From: Pseudonocardiaceae bacterium YIM PH 21723
GTDB taxonomy: Bacteria > Actinomycetota > Actinomycetes > Mycobacteriales > Pseudonocardiaceae
Assembly (NCBI GenBank): GCA_003600225.1
Contig: QZFT01000034.1
Coordinates: 62,001 to 126,000 of the forward strand
Direction: 5' to 3'
DNA: 64,000 nucleotides
The stretch's first letter is position 1, and each line of letters starts with the position of its first letter. This document shows, piece by piece, positions 1 to 9,391 of the stretch. A program made the translations under genes and the position numbers. The notes under the pieces were generated by a model. The model did no database searches. It saw only the letters and a program-made list of their open reading frames with translations, and was not told the origin of the DNA.

Positions 1-38
1 TCACCGGGGTGGTCACCGGCGCAAGGAGGACGCGATGA
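1..38 (+). CDS. 3' end of an upstream gene (partial)
   Basis: One frame is open from base 3 and ends at a TGA at 36-38. That stop overlaps the ATG of the VirB4-like gene at 35 as ATGA, the coupling seen throughout this operon. Only eleven codons are visible, so the product cannot be named. In conjugation loci of this kind the preceding gene is often a membrane or PrgI-like protein, but that is inference. Confidence 0.4.
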   Translation, partial: TGVVTGARRTR

Positions 39-1828
39 ACCTGCAGTCCCTGGTCCGACTGCTAGGTCGGACCCAGTCCGACTCCCAGGCCGTGACCGGT
101 CCGGACTCGGTCGAGGTCACCGCCCGCCACCTGCGGGTTGGCGCCGGCTACGCCGCGACCCTCACGGTCACCGGGTATCCGGCCGAGGTCGGGGCCGGGT
201 GGCTGGAGCCGCTGCTGTGCTACCCGGGCCGCCTGGACGTAGCGATGCACATCGACCCGATCCCTCCGGCGAAAGCCGCCGCACAGCTGAAGCGTCAGCG
301 CGGCCGGATGCAGTCCGACAGCTCCGCCTCCGGGCACCGGATCGAGGATCCCGAGCTGGAGGCCGCGATCGACGATGCCCGGGCCATGGCGCACGCGATC
401 GCCCGGGGCGAGTCCCGGCTGTTCGATGTCGGGCTCTACCTGACAGTGCACGCGCAGTCCAAAGAGGACCTGGACGCCGAGGTCGAGCAGGTCAAGGCGC
501 TGTGCTCCTCCATGCTGTTGGCCGCGCAACCAGCCTCGTTCCGGGCCCTGCAGGGCTGGATCACTACCTTGCCGCTGGGAGTCGACGCGCTGCGGATGCG
601 CCGGACCCTGGATACCCCGGCGCTGTCGGCGAGTTTCCCGTTCACCAGCCCCGACCTTCCAGCCCAGGACCTGACCCCGGGCGCGGCACCGACCGGGGTG
701 CTCTACGGGCAGAACTCCACCAGCTCCGGCCTGCTGTTCTGGGACCGATGGTCAGCGGACAACTACAACTCGGTCACCCTGGCCACCAGTGGCGCCGGCA
801 AGTCCTTCGCCACCAAGCTGGAGGTGCTGCGGAGCCTGTACGACCACCGGGACGGCGATCCGACCGGCCACGAAGGCGTCCAGGTCTGGGTGATCGACCC
901 GGAGGACGAGTACCGGCGTCTGTCGGACGCGGTCGGCGGCACCTACCTGTCGCTGGGCAGCACCGGTGTCAGGCTGAACCCGTTCGACCTGCCGGACAAC
1001 GCGGGCCCAGAGACGCTGATCCAGCGCAGCCTGTTCCTGCACACCCTCACGGCCGTCATGCTCGACGGCACGCTCACCCCACAACACCGTGCTGCCTTGG
1101 ACCGGACGGTCACCGCCACCTACGCGAGCGTGGGAATCACCGCGGATCCTCGTACCTGGCGGCGGCAGGCACCACTGCTGAGTGACCTGGTCGACATCCT
1201 CGCCGCCGATGATGACGAGGCAGCCAAAGATCTGGGTGCCCGCTTGGCGCCCTTCGCCACCGGCGCGTTCTCCGGGTTGTTCGCCGGTCAGACCACCCAC
1301 CTCCCACAGGGACACCTGGTGGTCTTCTCGCTGCGCAACCTCCCCGACGAACTCCGGCCCGTCGGCACCCTGCTGGCCCTGGACTCGATCTGGCGGCATG
1401 CCACCAACCCGCGCGCCAGACGCCGACGGCTGATCATCGTGGACGAGGCGTGGATGCTTATGCAGCAACCTGAGGCCGCCCGCTACCTGCTGCGCATGGC
1501 CAAGGGACTACGCAAGCACTGGGCCGGCCTCGCCTTCGTCTCCCAGGACGCCGCCGACGTCCTCGGATCCGACCTGGGCACAGCGATCGTCTCGAACGCC
1601 GCCACCCAGATCCTCATGCGCCAGGCACCTCAGGCGATCGGCGCCATCGCCAAGGCCTTCCGCCTCTCTATGGGCGAACGCGGCTACCTCCTGTCGGCCA
1701 GCCCGGGCGATGCACTGCTCGTCTCGGGCACCAACCGAATCGCCTTCACCTCCCTGGCCTCACCAACCGAAGCCAGGTTGATCACCACCAACCCCCAGGA
1801 ACTCGCCGAACTGGAGGAGCAATCATGA
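35..1828 (+). CDS. VirB4/TraC-like type IV secretion ATPase
   Basis: This is a 597-residue ATPase expected to power assembly or substrate transfer of a type IV secretion/conjugation machine at the inner face of the membrane. A Walker A motif (SGAGKS) lies near residue 250 and a Walker B motif (LIIVDEAW) near residue 467. The later sequence LAFVSQD followed by the NAATQILMRQ region is typical of VirB4/HerA-type ATPases. The N-terminal 200 residues match the divergent VirB4 N-domain in length. The start is supported by AAGGAGG seven bases upstream. The gene overlaps the next by 4 bases and is the first complete gene of the block at 35-6072. Confidence 0.85.
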   Translation: MNLQSLVRLLGRTQSDSQAVTGPDSVEVTARHLRVGAGYAATLTVTGYPAEVGAGWLEPLLCYPGRLDVAMHIDPIPPAKAAAQLKRQRGRMQSDSSASGHRIEDPELEAAIDDARAMAHAIARGESRLFDVGLYLTVHAQSKEDLDAEVEQVKALCSSMLLAAQPASFRALQGWITTLPLGVDALRMRRTLDTPALSASFPFTSPDLPAQDLTPGAAPTGVLYGQNSTSSGLLFWDRWSADNYNSVTLATSGAGKSFATKLEVLRSLYDHRDGDPTGHEGVQVWVIDPEDEYRRLSDAVGGTYLSLGSTGVRLNPFDLPDNAGPETLIQRSLFLHTLTAVMLDGTLTPQHRAALDRTVTATYASVGITADPRTWRRQAPLLSDLVDILAADDDEAAKDLGARLAPFATGAFSGLFAGQTTHLPQGHLVVFSLRNLPDELRPVGTLLALDSIWRHATNPRARRRRLIIVDEAWMLMQQPEAARYLLRMAKGLRKHWAGLAFVSQDAADVLGSDLGTAIVSNAATQILMRQAPQAIGAIAKAFRLSMGERGYLLSASPGDALLVSGTNRIAFTSLASPTEARLITTNPQELAELEEQS

Positions 1829-2988
1829 ATCCCAGACTCCGTCACCTGTGGGAACAGGTCATCCAGTTCTGGCACGACCACCAGCTCCCCATCGCCCTCA
1901 CCGCCTCGCTGGTCCTCGCCATCACGATGTCGATCCTGCGAAACCGGCAGATCGCCCGCCGCGAATGGCATCATTGCGCCCGGGTCCTGGAAGTCCTGCC
2001 GCCAGCGGATCTGACCGTCCGGGACACCCTGCACGGAGCTCAGCGCCTCTGGCGCGACCTGCACGCCACCACCCGATCCCGCCTGCAGCGCTTCCTGGAA
2101 GGCCACCCGCCCCTCGCCCTCGAATTCTGGCTGCTGCCCGGCGAAATCCACGCCCGTCTGTGGATCCCCGGCACCATCCCCGCAGGCCGAGCAGAAGCCG
2201 CCCTGCGCGCCGCGTGGCCCGGATGCAGCATCGAGCAGATCCCCGAAGATGCCCTATCGCCTCAAGCGACCACGGTCGGTGGAACGGTCGGGCTGCACCG
2301 CGCCGAGCAGTTTCCTTTGGATCTGGCCATGTCCACTGTGGACGCGGAGGTGTACCGCCCCTGGGAAGCACTGGCTGCGGGACTGGATCGCAACGAGTGT
2401 GCCGTCATCCAGGTCCTCACCCGGCCCGCCGCCGGCCACAGGCTCCGTCGCTATCGGACAGCGGTGCAGCGGCTGAATGCTGGACGCCAAGCCAGCAGCA
2501 ACGTGGTGTTGTCCGCGCTCAACAGCGTCGTGCGAGAGCTGATGGACATCATCACCGGCCACGGCCCATCCACGCCAAAGACACGAGCCGCTGGGCAATG
2601 GCGAGCACGTAGTCCGCAGGAGACCGCGTTGCTGCGACAGGTCAACCTCAAAGCCAGTGGCCAGCTGTGGGAGACCTCGATTCGCTACACCGTCGCCAGC
2701 AGCAACCGCGGCCGACAGACCCGAGCCCGACTCTCCGGACATACCGACACCCTATTCGGCGTATTCGCCCAGTTCAGCAGCCACAACTCCCTCACCCGCC
2801 GCCGAACCAGAAACCCCAGAGCCGTACTAGCCACCCGGCGATTGCGCCGTGGCGTACTGCTGTCCATCGACGAACTCGCCGCCCTCGCACATCTGCCGAC
2901 CCGCACACCGGCACTCGTCGACTACCGCGCGCGCTCGATCGCCGCCCCCGCCGCGGCCACCACATCGATCGAGAAGGAGCCCCGGTGA
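1825..2988 (+). CDS. T4SS-associated membrane protein, unknown function
   Basis: This 387-residue protein has one hydrophobic segment near the N-terminus (about residues 19-38: LPIALTASLVLAITMSI) followed by a long soluble, arginine-rich region. I recognise no named family or catalytic motif. It sits between the VirB4-like and TraD-like ATPases with 4-base overlaps on both sides (ATGA at 1825, GTGA at 2985), so its translation is coupled to both. A membrane-anchored structural or adaptor part of the conjugation machine is the natural inference. Similar actinobacterial loci carry a gene of this size in the same place. Confidence 0.65.
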   Translation: MNPRLRHLWEQVIQFWHDHQLPIALTASLVLAITMSILRNRQIARREWHHCARVLEVLPPADLTVRDTLHGAQRLWRDLHATTRSRLQRFLEGHPPLALEFWLLPGEIHARLWIPGTIPAGRAEAALRAAWPGCSIEQIPEDALSPQATTVGGTVGLHRAEQFPLDLAMSTVDAEVYRPWEALAAGLDRNECAVIQVLTRPAAGHRLRRYRTAVQRLNAGRQASSNVVLSALNSVVRELMDIITGHGPSTPKTRAAGQWRARSPQETALLRQVNLKASGQLWETSIRYTVASSNRGRQTRARLSGHTDTLFGVFAQFSSHNSLTRRRTRNPRAVLATRRLRRGVLLSIDELAALAHLPTRTPALVDYRARSIAAPAAATTSIEKEPR

Positions 2989-4307
2989 AACTCCGCCCAG
3001 CCAACGCCGCCAGCAGGAAACAACCATTCACCCTGGGACACACCAACGCCGGACCGAGCCGCAGGGTCGTCCTCCAGATCGCCGATGCCCGCCGGCACCT
3101 CCACATCCTGGGACCCACCGGACAAGGCAAAAGCACCCTGCTGCTCCACCTCGCACTGGACGCCATCCACGCCGGACGCGGCATCGCGGTGATCGAACCG
3201 CGAGGCGACCTCATCCGGGACATCCTCGATCGAATGCCCACCGAAGCCGGAGACCGGCTGGTGCTCATCGACCCCGACGAAACCCAGGCTCCCCCCGCGT
3301 TGAACGTGCTCGAAGGCACCGACGGCGATCACGTCGTCGAACAGCTGACCTCCACCCTGCGCCGCCTCTGGCACGCCAGCTGGGGGCAACGCATCGAGGA
3401 CACCCTCCGGCACGCCGCCCTCACCCTGGTCCGGCGACCCGGCAGCACCCTGGCCGATATCCCGAGCCTGCTCACCAACGACCGATTCCGCGCCGAAGCC
3501 ACCACAGGCCTGTCCCCACATGACCCGATCCACGGTTTCTGGGAGGCCTACAACCGGCTCAGCCTCAACGCCCAAGCGGCGTCCTGCGGCCCGGTGCTGT
3601 CCAAACTCCGGGCCATCACCTCAAGGCCCTTCGCCGCGGCTCTGTTCGGCACCGCACGATCCACCTTCCGGCCCGCCGACATCCTCGACGGCGGAGTCCT
3701 ACTGGCCAGACTGCCCAAAGGCCAACTCGGCGAAGACGGCTCAGCACTGGTCGGTTCACTACTGGTCTCCCAACTCTGGCAAGCCACCCTCGCCCGCATC
3801 AACAGACAGGAGACGGCCCGCCCGGACGCCACGGTGATGATCGACGAGGCCCAGAACTACCTGCACCTGCCCACACCACTCGACGATGCACTCGCCGAAT
3901 CCCGCGGCTATCGCACCGGCTGGATCCTGGCCCACCAGCATCTCGACCAACTCACCCCCAGCCTCCGCAAAGCCCTGTCCGCCAACGCGAAGAACAAGCT
4001 CTACTTCGGACTGTCCATAGAGGACGCCAAAGACCTGGCAGCGCATGTGGGCCCATACCTGGACGCCACCGACCTGGCCAACCTCGACAAGTACCACGCC
4101 GCCTGCCGGCTGACCGTCGACGGCAAGGACACCACCGGCTTCACCCTGCAGACCCTCCCCGCCCCACCGGCGATCCCAGGCCGCGCCAACGCCATGCGCC
4201 AGGCCGCCCGCCGGCACGGCCTCCCACGCTCCGAACGCCAGCACACCACCCGCCGTCGCCGAGCGATCCCATCGGCGCCGATATCGCCACCCATCAGCGA
4301 GTTGTAA
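2985..4307 (+). CDS. TraD/VirD4-like DNA-translocating ATPase
   Basis: The 440-residue protein is predicted to be the coupling ATPase that brings DNA or protein substrates to the secretion channel. It has Walker A GPTGQGKST near residue 43 and Walker B VMIDEAQNY near residue 285. It also has the ILAHQHLDQL segment typical of the TraD/TraG/HerA group, where a glutamine-rich sensor follows Walker B. No N-terminal membrane helices are seen, unlike classical VirD4; the preceding gene may supply the anchor. The GTG start at 2985 is preferred over longer in-frame extensions because it has AAGGAG upstream and overlaps the previous stop as GTGA. The C-terminus is basic. Confidence 0.82.
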   Translation: MKLRPANAASRKQPFTLGHTNAGPSRRVVLQIADARRHLHILGPTGQGKSTLLLHLALDAIHAGRGIAVIEPRGDLIRDILDRMPTEAGDRLVLIDPDETQAPPALNVLEGTDGDHVVEQLTSTLRRLWHASWGQRIEDTLRHAALTLVRRPGSTLADIPSLLTNDRFRAEATTGLSPHDPIHGFWEAYNRLSLNAQAASCGPVLSKLRAITSRPFAAALFGTARSTFRPADILDGGVLLARLPKGQLGEDGSALVGSLLVSQLWQATLARINRQETARPDATVMIDEAQNYLHLPTPLDDALAESRGYRTGWILAHQHLDQLTPSLRKALSANAKNKLYFGLSIEDAKDLAAHVGPYLDATDLANLDKYHAACRLTVDGKDTTGFTLQTLPAPPAIPGRANAMRQAARRHGLPRSERQHTTRRRRAIPSAPISPPISEL

Positions 4308-4320
4308 TCAGGAGGCACCC

Positions 4321-5133
4321 ATGCCCTGGCAACCCGGAGGAACCCGCCCAACTGCACCCAATGTCGTCGACATCCTCGGCCGGCTCAGCACCCGCGACCA
4401 CACCATCCTGACCCTGCTGCAAGAACACCAGGTCCTGACCACCGAGCACCTCGCCGCACTCGCACCCTTCCCCAGCCACGATCGTGCCCAGCAGCGCCTG
4501 CGCACCCTGTTCCAACTCCACCTGCTCGACCGCTTCCGCCACCGCGGACTCGACGGCATCAACACCCCCTGGCGCTACCTGCTCGGCGCGGCAGGAGCAG
4601 AACTCCTCGCTGCCGCGCAGGGCACCGAACCGCCTAAGAAAGCCACCCTGCGCCGTCGCCAGCTGCGCATCGCTGCTCACCCCGCACTGAACCATTTGCT
4701 GGGCGTGAACGGGTTCTTCGCCGACCTTGCCCGCCATCAGCCAGTGGTCTGGCTGTCCGAGCGCAGCGCCACCGCAGCTTGCGACGCCCTCGCCCGCCCA
4801 GACGCCCTGGGCATGGTCGGTGGCCTGGTGTTCTGCCTGGAATACGACACCGGCACCGAGTCCCTCACCACCCTGGTGAACAAGCTCGACGGGTACCGGG
4901 AGCTGTCTGCCTCCGGCGGCCCCGAAATCCCCGGCCACACCGCCGTAGACGCCCAGGTGCTGTTCCTGCTGCCCAACACACAACGCGAACGCAACCTCCG
5001 AAATCGCCTGACAACACCTGGATGCCAGGTCGCCACAACCCACTCCGACCTGGTCCAACGACACTCGCCCGCCGGTCCCATCTGGCTCCCTGCCAGCTCA
5101 ACAACGCGCCACGACATCACCCAGCTCGACTGA
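4321..5133 (+). CDS. Replication-relaxation family protein
   Basis: The 270-residue protein resembles the actinobacterial replication-relaxation family found on conjugative plasmids and integrative elements. The N-terminal third forms a predicted winged helix (LSTRDHTILTLLQEHQVLT, then the LAAL region and RLRTLFQLHLLDRF). The middle includes HPALNHLLGVNGFFADLA, typical of the family. The start follows AGGAGGCACCC, and the gene lies 13 bases after the TraD-like gene. The family name comes from plasmid loci; its biochemical role is not well defined. Its presence supports a mobile-element origin for the 0-6 kb block. Confidence 0.75.
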   Translation: MPWQPGGTRPTAPNVVDILGRLSTRDHTILTLLQEHQVLTTEHLAALAPFPSHDRAQQRLRTLFQLHLLDRFRHRGLDGINTPWRYLLGAAGAELLAAAQGTEPPKKATLRRRQLRIAAHPALNHLLGVNGFFADLARHQPVVWLSERSATAACDALARPDALGMVGGLVFCLEYDTGTESLTTLVNKLDGYRELSASGGPEIPGHTAVDAQVLFLLPNTQRERNLRNRLTTPGCQVATTHSDLVQRHSPAGPIWLPASSTTRHDITQLD

Positions 5134-5154
5134 GATAACCGAAGGAGCAGCAGC

Positions 5155-6072
5155 ATGTCGACCACAGCCAAACTCTCCATAGGTGGCTTGATCGGTGTGC
5201 TGCTGCTCAGCGTGTTGTTCATCGGAAGCTCCACCAGCACAAGCCGCCCCGTCTGCGCACCCACTGGAGGCACAAGCAGCTATCAACCAAACCAGCTAGC
5301 GAATGCCGCACTGATCGTCAGTCTCGGTCAGCAGTACGGCATTCCTGAACGCGGACAGGTCATCGCCCTGGTCACTGCTCTGCAGGAATCCGGTCTACGC
5401 AACCTCGACCACGGCGACCGAGACAGCCTCGGCCTGTTCCAGCAACGCCCCTCGCAGGGCTGGGGAACTCGAGAACAGATCATGAACCCGATCTACTCCA
5501 CCACCACGTTCTATCGGCATCTGCTCGCCGTCCCCGACTGGCAGAAGCTGACCATCAACGACGCTGCCCAAACTGTCCAGCGCTCCGGCACCCCCACTGC
5601 CTACGGCCAACATGAACAAGCCGCCCGCCAGCTGCTCGGCGCCGGATGCTCTGCGGGGAACCTGGCGCCCGAGCTGACCAGCATTCCTGATCCGACCGGA
5701 ACAAATGGGAAGCTCACGCTGCGGATGTACCGGCTCTATCGCGCTGTCCAAGCCACCGGAGCCATCCATCGCGGTGCTACCTGTGTCGGGCCACGCCCCG
5801 CAGGAGTCGACGACGACCACGCCGCCGGCCGGGCCTGCGACATCTTCTTCAACCACAGAGACCCGAGCGACGTCGCCCGCGGCTGGCAACTCGCCCGCTG
5901 GCTCGTCAGCGTGCAGGCCATGTACGGCCTCCATTACCTGATCTGGCAGGGACAACAGTGGTCCACGGAGTACCCGTACTGGCAGCCGTACGTGTCCACC
6001 ACCTACGGATGCCCCAGCCCAGCTGTGATCACCGGCTGCCACTACGACCACATCCACATCAGCGTGCACTGA
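5155..6072 (+). CDS. Secreted/anchored cell-wall hydrolase (transglycosylase-like plus M15-like)
   Basis: This 305-residue protein probably opens peptidoglycan locally for the secretion machine. Residues about 8-25 form a hydrophobic signal anchor (LSIGGLIGVLLLSVLFIGSS). The first extracellular domain has ALQESGLRNLDHGDRDSLG and LFQQRPSQGWG, the catalytic-Glu region of an actinobacterial lytic-transglycosylase-like fold. The C-terminal domain, from about residue 185, has DDDHAAGRACDIFF and HYDHIHISV, resembling the D-Ala-D-Ala carboxypeptidase-like (ARB_07466-type) C-terminal domain. GAAGGAG precedes the ATG. It is the last gene of the conjugation block and is followed by an inverted repeat at 6211. 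Confidence 0.78.
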   Translation: MSTTAKLSIGGLIGVLLLSVLFIGSSTSTSRPVCAPTGGTSSYQPNQLANAALIVSLGQQYGIPERGQVIALVTALQESGLRNLDHGDRDSLGLFQQRPSQGWGTREQIMNPIYSTTTFYRHLLAVPDWQKLTINDAAQTVQRSGTPTAYGQHEQAARQLLGAGCSAGNLAPELTSIPDPTGTNGKLTLRMYRLYRAVQATGAIHRGATCVGPRPAGVDDDHAAGRACDIFFNHRDPSDVARGWQLARWLVSVQAMYGLHYLIWQGQQWSTEYPYWQPYVSTTYGCPSPAVITGCHYDHIHISVH

Positions 6073-6541
6073 GGTCGTTTTAGTCTTGCTTGATTGCTCA
6101 ATTAATGATGCGCCAGAATTGCAATGATCAGGTCGAATTTTGAGTCGACGAGCCGCCATGTAGGGCCCTGGCCCAGAAGTCTGATTGATCATGTGTAAGA
6201 TCATCGACTCGTCAGCCCAGATTCATGCCGGGCTGACGTCAGCGCACCGCTTCGGATACACCGACTCGGGCACAGCGGAGCCAAAACCGCCGTGTTACGG
6301 ATCGGTCGGCGTCACCATAATCACGATGGTGAAGTTCGGGCCTCGACTCGACTCGACCGACTGACCTCCCGCTTAGGTCTAATGCCGGACGACGTGGACG
6401 TCCCGAGCAACAGAGCTAGGGAATGAACGCGACGGCGCTCGTTGCCTCCTCGGTGGCAGCAAGCAGCGGGTACGTCGATCGGATATTGACGCCCTAGACC
6501 ACGCTTGGTCGTGTGCTGCTAGCCGAGAGAAGAGCACTCAA
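6073..6541. other. Intergenic region, 469 bp
   Basis: No gene is supported here. The stretch is less GC-rich than its flanks near 6085-6200 and holds one terminator-like inverted repeat (6211-6237). The rest presumably carries the promoter of the 731-residue gene at 6542. No repeats, tRNA or attachment-site signature were seen. Confidence 0.5.
6211..6237 (+). terminator. Terminator-like hairpin after the conjugation block
   Basis: GTCAGCCC (6211-6218) pairs perfectly with GGGCTGAC (6230-6237) across an 11-base loop. No T tract follows, as is common for actinomycete terminators. It lies 139 bases after the hydrolase gene and could end the operon. Confidence 0.4.
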
Positions 6542-8737
6542 ATGGATTTCGCCAGCGACTTCCCGGACGAATTGATCGATCCGAAGTTGCCCGCCTTGCT
6601 ACGTCGACCTGCACCAGTCCCTAATCCCGAACCCGTCAACAGACTCCGATCTGCGCGAACCGCACTGCTGCGAAACTCGCACACGAGCCTCGATGATGAC
6701 GGAGCCAATGCTGTGACTATTGGCGCGGTCGACATAGGGCTGCTGCATGCTCTTGTGGATGAGCCAGTAGCGGGCAAAGGCACACCTGCCGAACGCAAGA
6801 TCAATCTACTAAACGCCCGCCAGACTGCCGCTGGGACGTTGTATCAGATTGGCGCCCATCTGAGGTATCTCGACCTTGCCGTGCTTCCCGATATCGTCGC
6901 TGTGCGTGCCGGCCACCGACAGCCAAGTCAGATGGCGATTAATCCCGGCTCACTTCCACCAGAGTATGAAACTTTAGCTTCAAAAGACCCCGCTACTGAC
7001 ACCATCAGGCACCATGCGATGTTCGAGATTCGAATCCGGGACCGTGAGGCACTTGCCGATGCAGTCCATACATCAATTCGCATGACACTTCAACTGGAAA
7101 AAGACAGAGAAGAAAAGGAAGACAAGAAGGCCAAAGACTCAGACAGGGCTGCGAACGACTACACAGAGTCCATCCTCCAGCAAGGGGTGAAGGAGCCGAT
7201 CACCCTCTTCGTCGTACGAGTCGTATTCGCTGATGGAACATCAGAGACCTATCTGATGGCAGGCGACGGCAATAGTCGCCTAGCCAGCATGTGGCTGGCT
7301 AGGACCGGCGGGGACGTGGATCAGGCAGCAGAAGCTTGCGTCAGCACCGTGATCGGCCCGCGCGGGCGCGACAAGAAGCGTCGCCCTGCCGATCGGCGCG
7401 AAGCGCGTAAACGTGTCGGGGAAATGGCGGCTCGTGTCCGCCTTGGCCTCGCCGAAGCGGTGTGCACGGAAGCGACCCGGCGAGAGGGGCACACCCTCAC
7501 CGTGCCAGCCGTCGTGATTGTAGGCGCTAAGACCGATGACGGGCTCCCGGTCAGTGACCTGCTCGCCTGCCGTGACGACCTCGTTGCCAGCCTCCACGTT
7601 AATGTCACGCCTTGGGTATCAGAGGCCCAATATGACCAAGGAATGCGACGGGTGTACCGACGCGCTCTCAAAGAGAAGCTGATCAGCACTGACTACTACC
7701 GGGTCCTGTGCGGCTTGTGTAGCGCGCAGGAGATGCATGAGATGTTCTCATTTCCACCCCACCGACTTTGGTCAGCTGCCCTGCATCAGCAAGTGGTGCT
7801 CTCCGCCCCTCACTATATTCGGTTCCGCGAATTGATCATGGAGGAGTTTGTTCTTCGCCAGGGGGATCGACTACAGGTTGGCGCCCGACTGGGGACCATG
7901 GCTCTGGCCGCCTACCGAAAAGATCCGCACCATGCGGTCATGCTGAATGCGTTCAAGGACGGCGGTCCAATTACGAATTTGGTCTGGCGGCAGCACTGGT
8001 CGCTCACCAAGGGCGCCAATCCTTTGGATGTACTTGATCAGATACTAGATCGTGCTCTCAACGACCAGGAGTTCACGAAAGACGAAAATATTTCCGCGAA
8101 AGCCGAATTGACGGTGCTGGGCGGAACGGCCGCTATTATTGATGGCCTACTCACGCGCGAGCGCGGCTCAAAAAAGGGCACAACCCGGGCGGTCCTGAAA
8201 ACCCCATATCGTTTGAAAACCCATAGCCTTTTGTCCAAACTCGCGCAAACGTCCGGTGGACTGAAGATGCTGCACTCGATCGCCAAGTCACACGTCGCTC
8301 AGAGTGCGGGCGTAAGACCAAAGCTCTTCCACACGATGTCAACAGAGATCAATGGCCGCATCGTGCATGACGGCGACCCGGTTATTGACCAAGCCGGCGC
8401 ACAGGCAACCATCGAACTCGAATGGGATCTCTTCGCTGCGGCAGACCCTATAGAGACCGCGCAAGAGCTGGCCGCAAGTCAGTCGGAAGAAGCCCAGACT
8501 ACTGGATCGCAGGATGTATTTCAGCGAGCCAAGTTGGCGAAGGGAGCAGACGAAGCATTCCAGGCAGTGAAAGCACTGCATCGGATGCCGAAAGACCCGG
8601 GGAGCGCACTGAGCGTATTCGGCAGCCCTGAAAGCCTCAACACAATCCGGAAGAAGCTCACGACGACCGCAGACGTTCTGCTACTCAACATGCCTGTGAA
8701 CACCGGACTTGCCAGCGACCTGGATGAGGACGAATAA
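6542..8737 (+). CDS. Large protein with a ParB/sulfiredoxin-like motif, unknown function
   Basis: The 731-residue protein is not one I can name. Residues about 215-245 read as KEPITLFVVRVVF, a turn, then YLMAGDGNSRLASMW. This has the shape of the ParB-like nuclease core (strand, GxGxxR-type loop with NSR, helix). The segment just before it (about residues 180-205) is very rich in Lys, Asp and Glu and is probably a flexible or coiled linker. The C-terminal 300 residues look helical with no motif I recognise, and the last residues are acidic. Codon use is less GC-biased than in the flanking genes, suggesting a separate history. A DNA-binding or partition-like role for a plasmid or a defence function are both possible. 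Confidence 0.6.
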   Translation: MDFASDFPDELIDPKLPALLRRPAPVPNPEPVNRLRSARTALLRNSHTSLDDDGANAVTIGAVDIGLLHALVDEPVAGKGTPAERKINLLNARQTAAGTLYQIGAHLRYLDLAVLPDIVAVRAGHRQPSQMAINPGSLPPEYETLASKDPATDTIRHHAMFEIRIRDREALADAVHTSIRMTLQLEKDREEKEDKKAKDSDRAANDYTESILQQGVKEPITLFVVRVVFADGTSETYLMAGDGNSRLASMWLARTGGDVDQAAEACVSTVIGPRGRDKKRRPADRREARKRVGEMAARVRLGLAEAVCTEATRREGHTLTVPAVVIVGAKTDDGLPVSDLLACRDDLVASLHVNVTPWVSEAQYDQGMRRVYRRALKEKLISTDYYRVLCGLCSAQEMHEMFSFPPHRLWSAALHQQVVLSAPHYIRFRELIMEEFVLRQGDRLQVGARLGTMALAAYRKDPHHAVMLNAFKDGGPITNLVWRQHWSLTKGANPLDVLDQILDRALNDQEFTKDENISAKAELTVLGGTAAIIDGLLTRERGSKKGTTRAVLKTPYRLKTHSLLSKLAQTSGGLKMLHSIAKSHVAQSAGVRPKLFHTMSTEINGRIVHDGDPVIDQAGAQATIELEWDLFAAADPIETAQELAASQSEEAQTTGSQDVFQRAKLAKGADEAFQAVKALHRMPKDPGSALSVFGSPESLNTIRKKLTTTADVLLLNMPVNTGLASDLDEDE

Positions 8738-8867
8738 GACGAAACAACGGCTGGCGGCCAAATATCGGACCAAGCTACACGCCCACCTAACAAGCACTCC
8801 CATGGGAATTTATCCATCGCAATGGCGGAGTGCGTAGCGGAGCAGGACCTTGAGGCAGGAAAAGCAG

Positions 8868-9167
8868 GTGACCACACCTCCACTCGCCAGCACGCATTCG
8901 GCACGCGATGCTGCCGACACTTGCGCGCGTTGGGTGGGTGTCTTGCTGATCGCGCTTCTCGGACTCGTTCTACTCGCAGCGCTGGTCATTTCGATTATTC
9001 AAGCCGCCATATCCCCGTGGTATGGAACGGCAATCAAAGCAGGCGCCTGCACAGGCTCACTTATGGCGCTGATCACTCTGACATTCAAAGTCAGCAGTGA
9101 TCAGCGCAAGCCGTCACAGCGATCGGCGTCACCCAAGAACCGTGCGAGACAGGAGTCGTCGACCTGA
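8868..9167 (+). CDS. Small two-helix membrane protein
   Basis: This open frame of 99 codons starts at a GTG with AGGAAAAG upstream. It encodes two hydrophobic segments (WVGVLLIALLGLVLLAALVI and a second around GACTGSLMALITLTF), separated by a short loop and followed by a basic, Ser-rich tail. No family is recognised. It lies 130 bases after the ParB-like gene on the same strand and may be its partner. The size and topology resemble small membrane proteins paired with soluble effectors, but nothing decides this. Confidence 0.45.
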   Translation: MTTPPLASTHSARDAADTCARWVGVLLIALLGLVLLAALVISIIQAAISPWYGTAIKAGACTGSLMALITLTFKVSSDQRKPSQRSASPKNRARQESST

Positions 9168-9391
9168 CATTCGAGGAAGATTTCAAGGTCAGACCCAGCC
9201 TGAATGCACCCTGAGTAACGACGTGCTGGCGATGGTCTAGCCCTGGGTCAGCGTTCCCGCAATGGGCACCGCCGGATGGTTCGCCGCACTTGGCAGCAAT
9301 AAGCAGGCGGAGGTGGGTGGCACTCTCCAGCCCAAGACGCCGCCCACCTTCCGAGCGTCTCCGGCCGGGTCACCCTTGTCAGCCACTAGCC

